Part shown: piece by piece, positions 17,259 through 25,700 of the stretch
Layout: each line of letters starts with the position of its first letter
Position numbering within the stretch: position 1 is the stretch's first letter
NCBI RefSeq assembly: GCF_026420865.1
Contig: NZ_JAPCWC010000001.1
Location: forward strand, 310,001-374,000
DNA: 64,000 nucleotides
DNA from: Novosphingobium clariflavum
GTDB lineage: Bacteria > Pseudomonadota > Alphaproteobacteria > Sphingomonadales > Sphingomonadaceae
Reading direction: 5' to 3'
Notes under the pieces: generated by a model
Seen by the model: the letters and a program-made list of their open reading frames with translations, nothing else
The model's database searches: none
What the model was told of the DNA's origin: nothing
Made by a program: the position numbers and the translations under genes

Positions 17259-17576
17259 ATGCTTCGTCAAATTCTGATCGCCGGAACCATGGCCCTCGTC
17301 GCCGCACCGCTTTCGGTGGTTTCCGCAGGGACTGCAGCGGCCGCAACGGCCCCCGCCTTTTCGACGTCGGACAGTTCGATCGGCACCCTGCTCGACAACC
17401 CGGCCACCAAGGCGATCCTCCAGAAGTATCTTCCCGATCTCGTCAGCAACCCGCAGATCGAAATGGCGCGGGGCATGACCCTGAAGCAGATCCAGTCCTA
17501 TTCGGCTGACACCGTCACCGACGATGTCCTGGCCAAGATCGATGCCGATCTGGCGAAGATCCCCGCATCCAAGTAA
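17259..17576 (+). CDS. Small exported protein, homologue of the P450 C-terminal domain
   Basis: A 105-residue protein with a signal peptide (LIAGTMALVAAPLSVVSAGTAAAA). The mature part (SSIGTLLDNPATKAILQKYLPDL, IEMARGMTLKQIQSY, LAKIDADLAKIPA) aligns without gaps to residues 465-530 of the P450 at 11266. Shared positions include LL, P, KA-hydrophobic-L, P, I-x-MA, MTL, IQ, L, D and DLA-x-hydrophobic-PA. The function is unknown to me. The same module in a periplasmic protein and on a cytoplasmic enzyme suggests a ligand-binding or protein-docking domain tied to this pathway. GAGAGGA is 8 nt upstream of the ATG. It is divergent from the second TetR. Confidence 0.85.
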   Translation: MLRQILIAGTMALVAAPLSVVSAGTAAAATAPAFSTSDSSIGTLLDNPATKAILQKYLPDLVSNPQIEMARGMTLKQIQSYSADTVTDDVLAKIDADLAKIPASK

Positions 17577-17587
17577 GCGCGATCACG

Positions 17588-17611
17588 GGAGCCGCCCGCC
17601 GTGGCGGCTCC
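17588..17611. terminator. Hairpin between small protein and cellulose operon
   Basis: GGAGCCGCC and GGCGGCTCC form a perfect 9-bp stem around CGCCGT, between the small exported protein and the bcsZ stop. It probably serves both directions and marks the end of the catabolic island. Confidence 0.6.
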
Positions 17612-17668
17612 AACTTCGGCAGCGGCCCCCTACAACGGCCCGAACTCCGTAACAGGCCGCCGGGGTGG

Positions 17669-18745
17669 CTACAGGCCGGTCGGCAGTTTCGCCAGCAGTT
17701 GCAGGGATGCGGCATAGTAGTCGTTGTCGAGCGCGGCGGGCTGCGCGGTGCCGAGAAGCAGACCGGCCACTGCCGCACCGCCGTTCGAGAGGGCGTAGTT
17801 CGCTTCCTCGCCGGTGACGACGTCGACCCATGCCGGGATCGGCCTGCCACCGGCAAGGCAGGCGCGCCAATAGGCCGCGATGTCGGCTGCCAGGACCTTG
17901 CGATTGCCCAATGCGGCGTAAAGCGGCACACGGATCGCATCGTATCCGAAGCGGGGCGGCTTGTCGCTGGCCGGGGCAAGCTGGGCAGGGCCGCTGATGG
18001 TCATCCAGTCACAGGGAAGATGGCGCGCTCCGAAGCGGGCAAGGCCCAGCAACTGGGCACAGTCATCGATCACCGGTCCCCATACTCCGGCGCCGTCGAT
18101 GCGCGCGAAAGCGTCAAGCGCGGGCCACACGAAGTAGGACGGGTTAAGCGTGACGCCGCCGCCGGTGACAAAACCCTCCAGGCCAGGCAGCAGCAGATGG
18201 CGCCCGTAGCGTTCGATCACGCAGTGGCTGCGAATGGCGGCGCGGATCTCTGCGGCGCGCGCGATGTAGTCCGGCCGGTTCCACCGTTTTCCCGCCAGGT
18301 GCAGCGCCCAGGCGATGACAAGGTCGCCGTCGGTGGCGTTGTTCTTGTCCGCCACCGGGTCGGCGGCGGCGGGATCGTAGCGCCAGCAGTGGAGGGCGAT
18401 GTCCTTGCGCGACAACTGCTCCTGCGTCCAGCGGGCGATCCGCTCGAAACTGTCGCGATCATTGGCGTTGTAGGCAAAGATCAGGCCATAGCTCTGGCCT
18501 TCGCTATGGCTGACACCCTTGTTGCCGGTGTCGATGATGCGGCCATCGGCCATCAGGTACGTGTCGCGATAGGCGGTCCAGGTCAGCATACGCGAGGTCC
18601 CCCGCGCCGGATCGCGGCTTTGCGCGCCGCCGTTGCAGGCAGCGGTCAGCGCCAGCATCGCGCCGAGCGTGAACTTCCGGCGATCGAGGGCGGGCAAGGC
18701 CGCAAACGGTTCGGTCCGGGTATGGCGTGTCATTCTGGTCTTCAC
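17669..18745 (-). CDS. bcsZ: GH8 endoglucanase of the cellulose operon
   Basis: Periplasmic cellulase that trims nascent cellulose, 358 residues. GH8 features: KGVSHSEGQSYGLIFA (catalytic acid Glu) and NNATDGDLVIAWAL (conserved Asp), then a helical barrel. The N-terminus has twin arginines and a hydrophobic stretch ending in Cys (LDRRKFTLGAMLALTAAC), so Tat export or a lipoprotein form is possible; the lipobox is imperfect. The start is either GTG 18745 or ATG 18733. AAGGA is 1 nt from the former and 12 nt from the latter, so it is unresolved. It is the last gene of the leftward operon, 66 bp after bcsD. Confidence 0.9.
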   Translation of the reverse strand: MKTRMTRHTRTEPFAALPALDRRKFTLGAMLALTAACNGGAQSRDPARGTSRMLTWTAYRDTYLMADGRIIDTGNKGVSHSEGQSYGLIFAYNANDRDSFERIARWTQEQLSRKDIALHCWRYDPAAADPVADKNNATDGDLVIAWALHLAGKRWNRPDYIARAAEIRAAIRSHCVIERYGRHLLLPGLEGFVTGGGVTLNPSYFVWPALDAFARIDGAGVWGPVIDDCAQLLGLARFGARHLPCDWMTISGPAQLAPASDKPPRFGYDAIRVPLYAALGNRKVLAADIAAYWRACLAGGRPIPAWVDVVTGEEANYALSNGGAAVAGLLLGTAQPAALDNDYYAASLQLLAKLPTGL

Positions 18746-18811
18746 ATCCTTGCGACTGTCACGACTTCGGCGTCGTTTGCCTGGGCCGGAAACCCATAAA
18801 CGCCAAAAGAT

Positions 18812-19273
18812 TTACCGACCGTGACGCACTTCCATGATGTCATCCTTCCAAAGCGCCCGGGTCGTCAGCGCCGCGCCGCTGCCCAGCGCACGGAACCAGG
18901 CGTCGTAGGCGCCTTCGAGAATGCCCAGAAGCATCGCCTGCCAGGCATGACGCATGTCCGGCACCACCGGTTCCGGCAAGCGGGCATGGCGCACGACGAT
19001 CGCATCCTCACCCACGACGAGTTCGATCTGGCCCCAGTCCAGATCGCGCCAATAGGCATTGATGCGGGTTTCCAGCACGCCGACGTCGCTGACGTCATCC
19101 AGCGGGACGAGCGCGGCGACGCGCCTGCCCACCGAGGAAAAGAACGCCCGCGCCTGCGCCGGCGGAGCGCTTTCGCCGATCTCCGCGGCGGTAAGCGTGG
19201 CCAGCAAGGCGACGCCGCCGATGCCGGAAACGTCGGTATCGTGTCTGGGTGGTGGAAATGACTGGAACTTCAT
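18812..19273 (-). CDS. bcsD: Cellulose synthase subunit D
   Basis: A 153-residue protein close in length to Komagataeibacter BcsD (about 156), the periplasmic octamer that arranges glucan chains as they leave the synthase. Visible features are a short N-terminal segment, then ARAFFSSVGRRVAALVPLDDV, WGQIELVVGEDAIVVRHARLPEP and a C-terminal ILEGAYDAWFRALGS helix. Its ATG overlaps the bcsC stop codon (ATGA), so it is translationally coupled. BcsD is restricted among cellulose systems and marks the ordered-fibre type. The assignment rests on context plus resemblance rather than a catalytic motif. Confidence 0.78.
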   Translation of the reverse strand: MKFQSFPPPRHDTDVSGIGGVALLATLTAAEIGESAPPAQARAFFSSVGRRVAALVPLDDVSDVGVLETRINAYWRDLDWGQIELVVGEDAIVVRHARLPEPVVPDMRHAWQAMLLGILEGAYDAWFRALGSGAALTTRALWKDDIMEVRHGR

Positions 19274-22200
19274 CTGCCCGTGTTCCCGAAGTTCTGCCTG
19301 ACGCTGAACAAGCTACGGAACTCGTTATAGGTTCCGAAGGTATTATAGCTTGTTTCGCCCCCGATCCGTGTTGTTGGCGATATCTTGTAATAAAGCGACA
19401 GCAGCGCGGAGAGCGCGAAGCCGGTCTTGCTGCTCTCGTCGTAGTAGGAGCGGACATCGTTATCGTCCGCCTTGGCATCGTCGAGGTGCCCCTGCAGCTC
19501 CGCATCCGTGGGATAGAGCGGGCTGGCATCCTGGCTGTAGCTCTGGAAGCCGGGGGTGAACGAGGCGCGCATGTCGAACCGGTCGTTATTCAGGGTGTAG
19601 TTGACCGGGAAGCCCACGGAGATGAAGCTTTGCGGGCTGAAATAGCCGCCGTTGCCCCAGGTGAAGTAGTTCTGGCTCTTGTCGTAGTCCTGGTAATTGA
19701 CGTTGAGCCCGACGGTGAGCGAAGAATGCGGGCTGGCATAAGCCCGCAGGTAACCGCCGACATTGGCCTCGAAGCCGTCATTGCGCACGACCCTGGTCCC
19801 GGTGAACCGGTAGTAGCGCCCCTCGCCATAGACGCCGCTGCCATCGCGGTCGTAGGACAGGCCGCCGCCGAAGCCAGTGCGCAGGACCTGACCCCAGCGC
19901 TCCTTGCTGACCGGATCGACGACGCCGGCATAAGAGAGCACGCTGTCGGTCACCGGCTTGCGTTCGGCGACCGCGCTCACCCGGAAGCCGGGGCTCACTT
20001 CAGGAGTGACGGCGCCGCGGAAGGTGACCTTGGTCTTGCCCATGCCGATCGGCGTGGTGCCGACTTCGGCCTGGGCAAAATCGCTTTCATAGCCAGCCGA
20101 GAAGGCCACGCCCGAGGCATTGACGCTGCCGGGGCCATCGAACTGCGCCTCCGTCTGGGCGACGATGTTGTCGGCCTCGATCGTGGCATTCTGGCCGAAC
20201 CGCGCCTGCCCGGACTTGCTGGGCGAGCCGGCGTCGAGCACGGTTGCCTCGGCCTTGGCATAGACGCGGCCGGTCGGAACGTCGGTGGAGAAGCGGACGG
20301 AACCCTTGATCTCGTCGAGGCGGCTCAGCCCCTTTTCGCCCGAACGCTGCCGGTAGCCGGTATCGACATCGACACGGGGGCCGGTTTCCTGCGTCAGGGT
20401 GGCGAGCTGGGACTGGATCTGGGCCATGACGGGATCGGCGGGATAGGCGCTCGACGCGTCAGCCGCGGCCGGCTCGGACATGTAAGGCGCGGAATAGGCG
20501 ATCGTTCCGCCTGCCGGGATGGCTCCTGCGCCGCTTGCCGCAGGGGCCTGATAGGGCGGGGCCTGATAGGGCGCGGCGGCATAAGTCTGGGCAGGCGCAT
20601 AGGCCGGCGACGCGGCCGAAGGCAGGCGGGTGCCGGAGCCCAGGGCAAACGGATTGACCGCCTGCGGCGCCGCTACGGCCTGGTTGCGGAACGGATTGGC
20701 GCCGCCGGCTGGGCTCATCGCGGCAAAGGGATTGCCGCCTGCCAGACCGTCGATCGAGGTGCCGCCCTGGCGCGCGGTGTAGAGCGCACGCGCTTCCTTG
20801 AGGTAGCGCGCCGCGGCACGGTTGTTCCCGCGCGATTGTTCGATGCGCGCGATGGTCATGCGCACTTCGTAGTCCTGGGGGAAGCCCCGCAGCACGTCGT
20901 TCTGCGCCTTGCGTGAAAGGTCGTCGTCGCCTGCCGCCTGCGCGGTGTCGGCCAGTCCGAGCAGGGCGTCGCGGTCCCCCGGCTTGCGCGCGAGCACCAG
21001 CTGCCAGGCCTGCGCCGCGCGTGCCGGCATCCGGCCGCTCTGGTAGAGGCGGGCCAGCCCGGCCAGCACGTCCATGTTGTCGGGCGCGGCGCTCCAGGCA
21101 GATTGCAGGATATCGAAGGATTCGGCAAAACGCCCCTCGAGCCGGGCGCGGTCGGCCTGCGAGACCATCAGCGCCCCGTTCATCCGGGCATAGGCGCGCT
21201 GGCTGTCCGCCGAGCCGCCGGCCAGCGATCCGGCGCGTTGCAGCATGTCGCGGGCAAGATCGTCGCGGCCGACGCGGGCCAGCGTGCCGATCAGCCCTTC
21301 ATAGTCTTCGATGCTGGTGGCATTGCCGCGCGTCGCATTTTCCGCGACGGCAGCGGCACCGGCGGTATCGCCGAGGTCGTAGAGCGCATTGGCGATCGCC
21401 GCCTGCTTGCCCACCGGGATGCCGCTCATCGAGCCGAGCTGGCGCAAGGAGGCGAGAGCCTGCGCGCTCTGGCCGGAAGCGCCCATGGCCTTGGCACGGG
21501 CGATGGCCTCGTCGGTCTTCACGCCCACCGCGAAACTGCGCATCTGGGCCGTGCGCTGGGTTTCCGGGATCATGTCGATGAGACGGCTGGCCTCGGCCGG
21601 GCGGTCGAGGTCGGCGTTGAGCAGCGCGGCGGCATAAAGCGCGTCGGGCTTGCCCTTGGACACCAATGAGCGCAGCAAGGCCTCGGCTTCCGGGACCCGG
21701 CCGCGCTTGATGTTGAACTCGGCGAATTCGTAGCGGATCCACGGATCCTCGGGATCGGCGACAAGGCCGTTCTGGAACTCGCGCGTGGCGCCCAGATCGT
21801 CACCGGCAGCGGCGGCGGCAAGCGCGCGGCTGCGCGCCGCGCTGACCTGCAGGCGCTTGTCGTCGGCACTGCTCGCGTTTCCGGTTTGCCCGGCCTGCCG
21901 ATAGAGTTCGGCGGCATCGGCATGGCGGCCCTGCTGCTCGTAGATGTTGGCGAGCAGTTCGACCGCCGGGCCGGACTGCGGATAACCGGAGTGGACCAGG
22001 GCTTCGGCAGTGGTCTGTGCCGCCGTCAGATCGCCGCGCGCCAGGGCGTCGCGGGCCTCGCCAAGGCCGGCGAAGAAGCGCGCTGCCGCAAGGCCGCTGC
22101 TCCATTGTTCGGCGCGGCCGAGGCGCGAGGCCTGCCCCAGCAGATCGGCCGATTCCGCAAAGCGGCTCTGGCGCAGGCGCACGATGCCAAGGCCGCCAAG

Positions 22201-22725
22201 GGCATCGGCATCGCGCGGATTGACCGCGAGTGCGCGCTGGAACTGGCTTGCCGCGCCGTCGAGGTCGCCCTTCTCAATGGCTGCGAAACCGGCCACGCGG
22301 GCCTGTCCGGCGCGGTTGCTGGCGGAGGAGGGCGCGGGTTTGGCCGGTGCGGGATTGGCTGGTCTTGGGCCGGACCGCGATGCCGAGGCCGCATTGCCGG
22401 TCTGACGCGGCTCAGCGGGTTTGGCAGAGGCCGCGGCGGCGGGCTTTGCCGCAACCGGAGCGGCGGGCCGGGGAGCCGCCTTGCCGCCGCCGTTCATCGC
22501 CTGGACCACTGCCGGATTGTTGGGATCGAGCGCGCGGGCACGGCGCAAGGCCTGCTGGGCCAGATCCTCGCGCCCCTTGGAGCGCCAGTAGCGGGCCTGC
22601 TGCAGCAGCGCGGCGACGCCGCTATCCTGCGCCGAGGCGACCCCCACGCTCACCACTTCCGCCCCGGTCGAGGCGAGGAGCAGCGCCAGGCAGGCCAGGC
22701 GCAGGGGTTTGCGGGCTACGGTCAT
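19270..22725 (-). CDS. bcsC: Cellulose synthase outer-membrane export protein
   Basis: Exporter of 1,151 residues. It has a signal peptide (LACLALLLASTG... ASAQ), about 15-18 tetratricopeptide-like repeats (for example AIEKGDLDGAASQFQRALAVNPRDADALGGLGIVRLRQ), a Pro/Ala/Gln/Tyr-rich linker (about residues 680-760) and a C-terminal beta-barrel (from about 800; ends LFSVRQNFGNTGR). The periplasmic repeats guide the glucan to the barrel pore. It overlaps the bcsAB stop and bcsD start by ATGA. The low-complexity linker is longer than needed for a simple hinge. Confidence 0.93.
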   Translation of the reverse strand: MTVARKPLRLACLALLLASTGAEVVSVGVASAQDSGVAALLQQARYWRSKGREDLAQQALRRARALDPNNPAVVQAMNGGGKAAPRPAAPVAAKPAAAASAKPAEPRQTGNAASASRSGPRPANPAPAKPAPSSASNRAGQARVAGFAAIEKGDLDGAASQFQRALAVNPRDADALGGLGIVRLRQSRFAESADLLGQASRLGRAEQWSSGLAAARFFAGLGEARDALARGDLTAAQTTAEALVHSGYPQSGPAVELLANIYEQQGRHADAAELYRQAGQTGNASSADDKRLQVSAARSRALAAAAAGDDLGATREFQNGLVADPEDPWIRYEFAEFNIKRGRVPEAEALLRSLVSKGKPDALYAAALLNADLDRPAEASRLIDMIPETQRTAQMRSFAVGVKTDEAIARAKAMGASGQSAQALASLRQLGSMSGIPVGKQAAIANALYDLGDTAGAAAVAENATRGNATSIEDYEGLIGTLARVGRDDLARDMLQRAGSLAGGSADSQRAYARMNGALMVSQADRARLEGRFAESFDILQSAWSAAPDNMDVLAGLARLYQSGRMPARAAQAWQLVLARKPGDRDALLGLADTAQAAGDDDLSRKAQNDVLRGFPQDYEVRMTIARIEQSRGNNRAAARYLKEARALYTARQGGTSIDGLAGGNPFAAMSPAGGANPFRNQAVAAPQAVNPFALGSGTRLPSAASPAYAPAQTYAAAPYQAPPYQAPAASGAGAIPAGGTIAYSAPYMSEPAAADASSAYPADPVMAQIQSQLATLTQETGPRVDVDTGYRQRSGEKGLSRLDEIKGSVRFSTDVPTGRVYAKAEATVLDAGSPSKSGQARFGQNATIEADNIVAQTEAQFDGPGSVNASGVAFSAGYESDFAQAEVGTTPIGMGKTKVTFRGAVTPEVSPGFRVSAVAERKPVTDSVLSYAGVVDPVSKERWGQVLRTGFGGGLSYDRDGSGVYGEGRYYRFTGTRVVRNDGFEANVGGYLRAYASPHSSLTVGLNVNYQDYDKSQNYFTWGNGGYFSPQSFISVGFPVNYTLNNDRFDMRASFTPGFQSYSQDASPLYPTDAELQGHLDDAKADDNDVRSYYDESSKTGFALSALLSLYYKISPTTRIGGETSYNTFGTYNEFRSLFSVRQNFGNTGR

Positions 22726-25700
22726 GCGGTGTCGTCCGTATTGCCGAGGCGGCGGGCAGCCTGGCCGCGGAAGTAGAGATAGGCAGGCCCTGCCAGCAGC
22801 ACGGCAAGGGCAAGCGCGAAGATCGCCATCAGCATCGGGCGCTGGCTGAACCAGTAGGCCAGCTTCATCCAGACCGGCAGCGAGCCGGTCCAGTAACGGT
22901 CGCCGATCGCGAAGCTGGCCATGCCGTCGCCCTTGGTGACCGCGAGATCACCCTGGATCGAGGCGTTGAACTTCACGTCGGCCATGCCGTCGACGAGGCC
23001 GGGAAGGGCCGAGGGATCATCGGCCAGCACGGCAACGACCGTGCGGTCCGAGGCGTAAGGCGAGCGGAAGCTGACGATGCCGGAAAAGCCCCGGGCGTTG
23101 TAGACCATCGGTGCCGCGTCGGCGGGATCGTCACTGCGCATGCCCCCGAAGAGCGAGGTGACGTATTGCAGCGGCGAGCGTTCCGAGACCTGGAGATGAC
23201 CGTTCACGAAACGCACCGGGGCGCTGTCGAACAGGCTGCCGCCGGCGAGCTGCGAGCCGCCGATCACCAGCAGGTCCTGGCTGTCGAGCCGCGAGGGATC
23301 GACGCTGGAGGTGATGGTGATCGCCGTTACCGGCACGCCGGTGGAATCGCCGAAGCGGCCCATCAGCCCGAGGAACGCCTCGACCGTTGCCGCCGAGGGG
23401 GCATCGGCCATCACGACGGTCGTCTCGGCAAGGTCCGGCGCCACCGTAAAGGGGAAACCGGCCCCCGCGAACGTGGCGAGATCGGGCATCATGATCGCGT
23501 GGTAGGCGCTGGAGAAGTCGATCGTGCTGTCCGGATCAAGCGAAGTGCGCACGTTTTCGGGCAGGGTGCCGGTGCACTTCTTCTTGTCGGCAATGACCAT
23601 GTTGTAGTCGAACGTCAGTTCGTTCTGGCCGAACAGGTTGTAGCGCGGCAGCGGCAGCGTCGCCGTGGAATCCTGGCTGCGCACGCCGTTGGCGCCGAGC
23701 AGCGCGCTCCACCAGGTGGAGCCCATCGGCAGCGACTTGAGGTACTGGCCGTTGAGCGAGACGTCGAGACGCGAGGCGCGCTTGTCGAGCCATTGGGCAA
23801 CCGGATAGCGATAGCCCAGGCTCAGCTTCCCGCCTTCGCGCGGCCAGAAGAACAGGTCGGGCGCGACGCGGAAGCTGGTGCTCAGCGGCCCGGGACGGAA
23901 GCCCATGCCCTGAAGCGCGTAGGCGGGCATGATCTCGCCCAGCTTCACCGGCCGGTCTGTCGTGATCCAGCGCAGCGCGCCGTAGCGCTTCCAGGCCGGG
24001 ATGCGCACGTCGTCGAAGGTCATGCGCTGGCCGCCGAACACGCCGCGCCCCAGCGCGACGGCACCGGCGGCGAGGCGCAATTCGCCGTCGCTGCGGCCCA
24101 TCAGGACCAGCAGGGTGCCCGAAGGATCGGCCGGGTTGCGCACGACGGCGGCCGAAGCGCCGCTGGGCGGTGCGATGGCGAGGCCGGGGATTGACTGGCC
24201 CTGCTTGAGGAAGACCACGGCGTTGCCCTTGGGCAAGGCGCCGAAGACCGGCTTGAACGAGAAGCCCCGGTAGCTGGCGAGCGAGCCCAGCCAGGAGGCG
24301 GTGGCCGCGGCCGCTTCCAGTTCGCCCTTGCGGGGCTGGCCGGCAAACACGAAGGGCACCGTCAGCGGCAGGTTCTGCCCCTTGTCGAAGAAGGGCAGGG
24401 GCATGCGCGCAAGGTCAGGCGCAAAGGGCAGCGGCTGATACTGGAAATCGATCCACGAGCGCACGTTGCTGATATTCGCCCAGAGTACCGAGTTGAACGG
24501 ATCCTCGCAGTCGCTCGCGTAGTGGCCGACCAGGCGCAAGTTGAGCTGGTTGTCGCCCGGCAGGAACAGCGCGGGGTTGATTGCGATGCGCAGCGCGCGG
24601 CCGCCCGCATCGGCACGGGAGAGCGGAATTGTCTGCACCGCCTCGCCGTTGAGGATCACCACAAGATGGCTCATGTTGTCGAGCATCATCGGCGACCAGG
24701 CCATCTGCAGGGTCATGGCCGCCGAAGTCACCACACGGTCCTGACGCATGCCGAACGGTATGCCGATTTCCCCCTGGGTTCCCTGGAGGCGGATCGGGCT
24801 GGTGATGCGCATGTCCTTGAGCGTCAGCCGCTCCGCGATGGTGCCGGCCGCGGGTGCGGCCCCGGCTTCATCGCCTGCCGCAGCGGCAGCTGGCTTTGCG
24901 GGAACGGGCGCGGCATGCACCTCGCGCGAGCCGAGCACGATCGTCGCCAGACCGAGCGCGAGTGCGCAGGCCAGCGCGGCTGCCTTGCCGAGGCTGATGA
25001 CCCGCGCCTTGCGGGTTGGCGACGGCGAAACCGGGGCAGGGGCGGCGGGCGTGGCCGCGACGGAGGCCGAAGGCGCGATGAGGGCGGCAAGCTCGGCTTC
25101 CCGGCGCATGGCGCGGCGTTCGGCAAAATTGAGGCGAAGCATACGTTTAATGGTCACCATGTCGACGATGATGATGTCGGCCAGCGAACGCAGGCCGGTC
25201 ACCTGGACGTGCGGCGAGGCCGGTTGCCAGGCATCGGCACGGCCCATCACGGCGCGCACGAGGTGGCGTCCGGCCAGGACGTCAAGCTGCTGGAAGCGCA
25301 CGAAGGCGCGGTCGCCGGTCGTGCGCAGGGTTTCCACCGGGATCGACAGGACTTCGTCGCCCATCGCCATGGTGATGTGGCGCACGGCATTGTCTCCCGC
25401 CGGTCGTCCTTGCGGCAGGGCAAGGGCGGCGCCGCCCATCGAGATGTCGAGGGTGCGCGTTTCCAGCACGTGCCCCGATGCGAGGTAGGCCGTTACCGGC
25501 AGCTCCACGGGAATGCGGATGTCCTTGCGCGCCTGGCGGGTTTCGCGCGCCACCGAAACGGCGGCGATCAGGATCACGAGACTGAACACGGCCCACGAGA
25601 TGTTCAGCACCAGCGTGTCGGTCTGGACGTTGAACATGTAGGGGAAAAACGCCCATTTGATCACGGCCAGCGCGATCCCGGCGAGCAGCAGGCCGATGGT

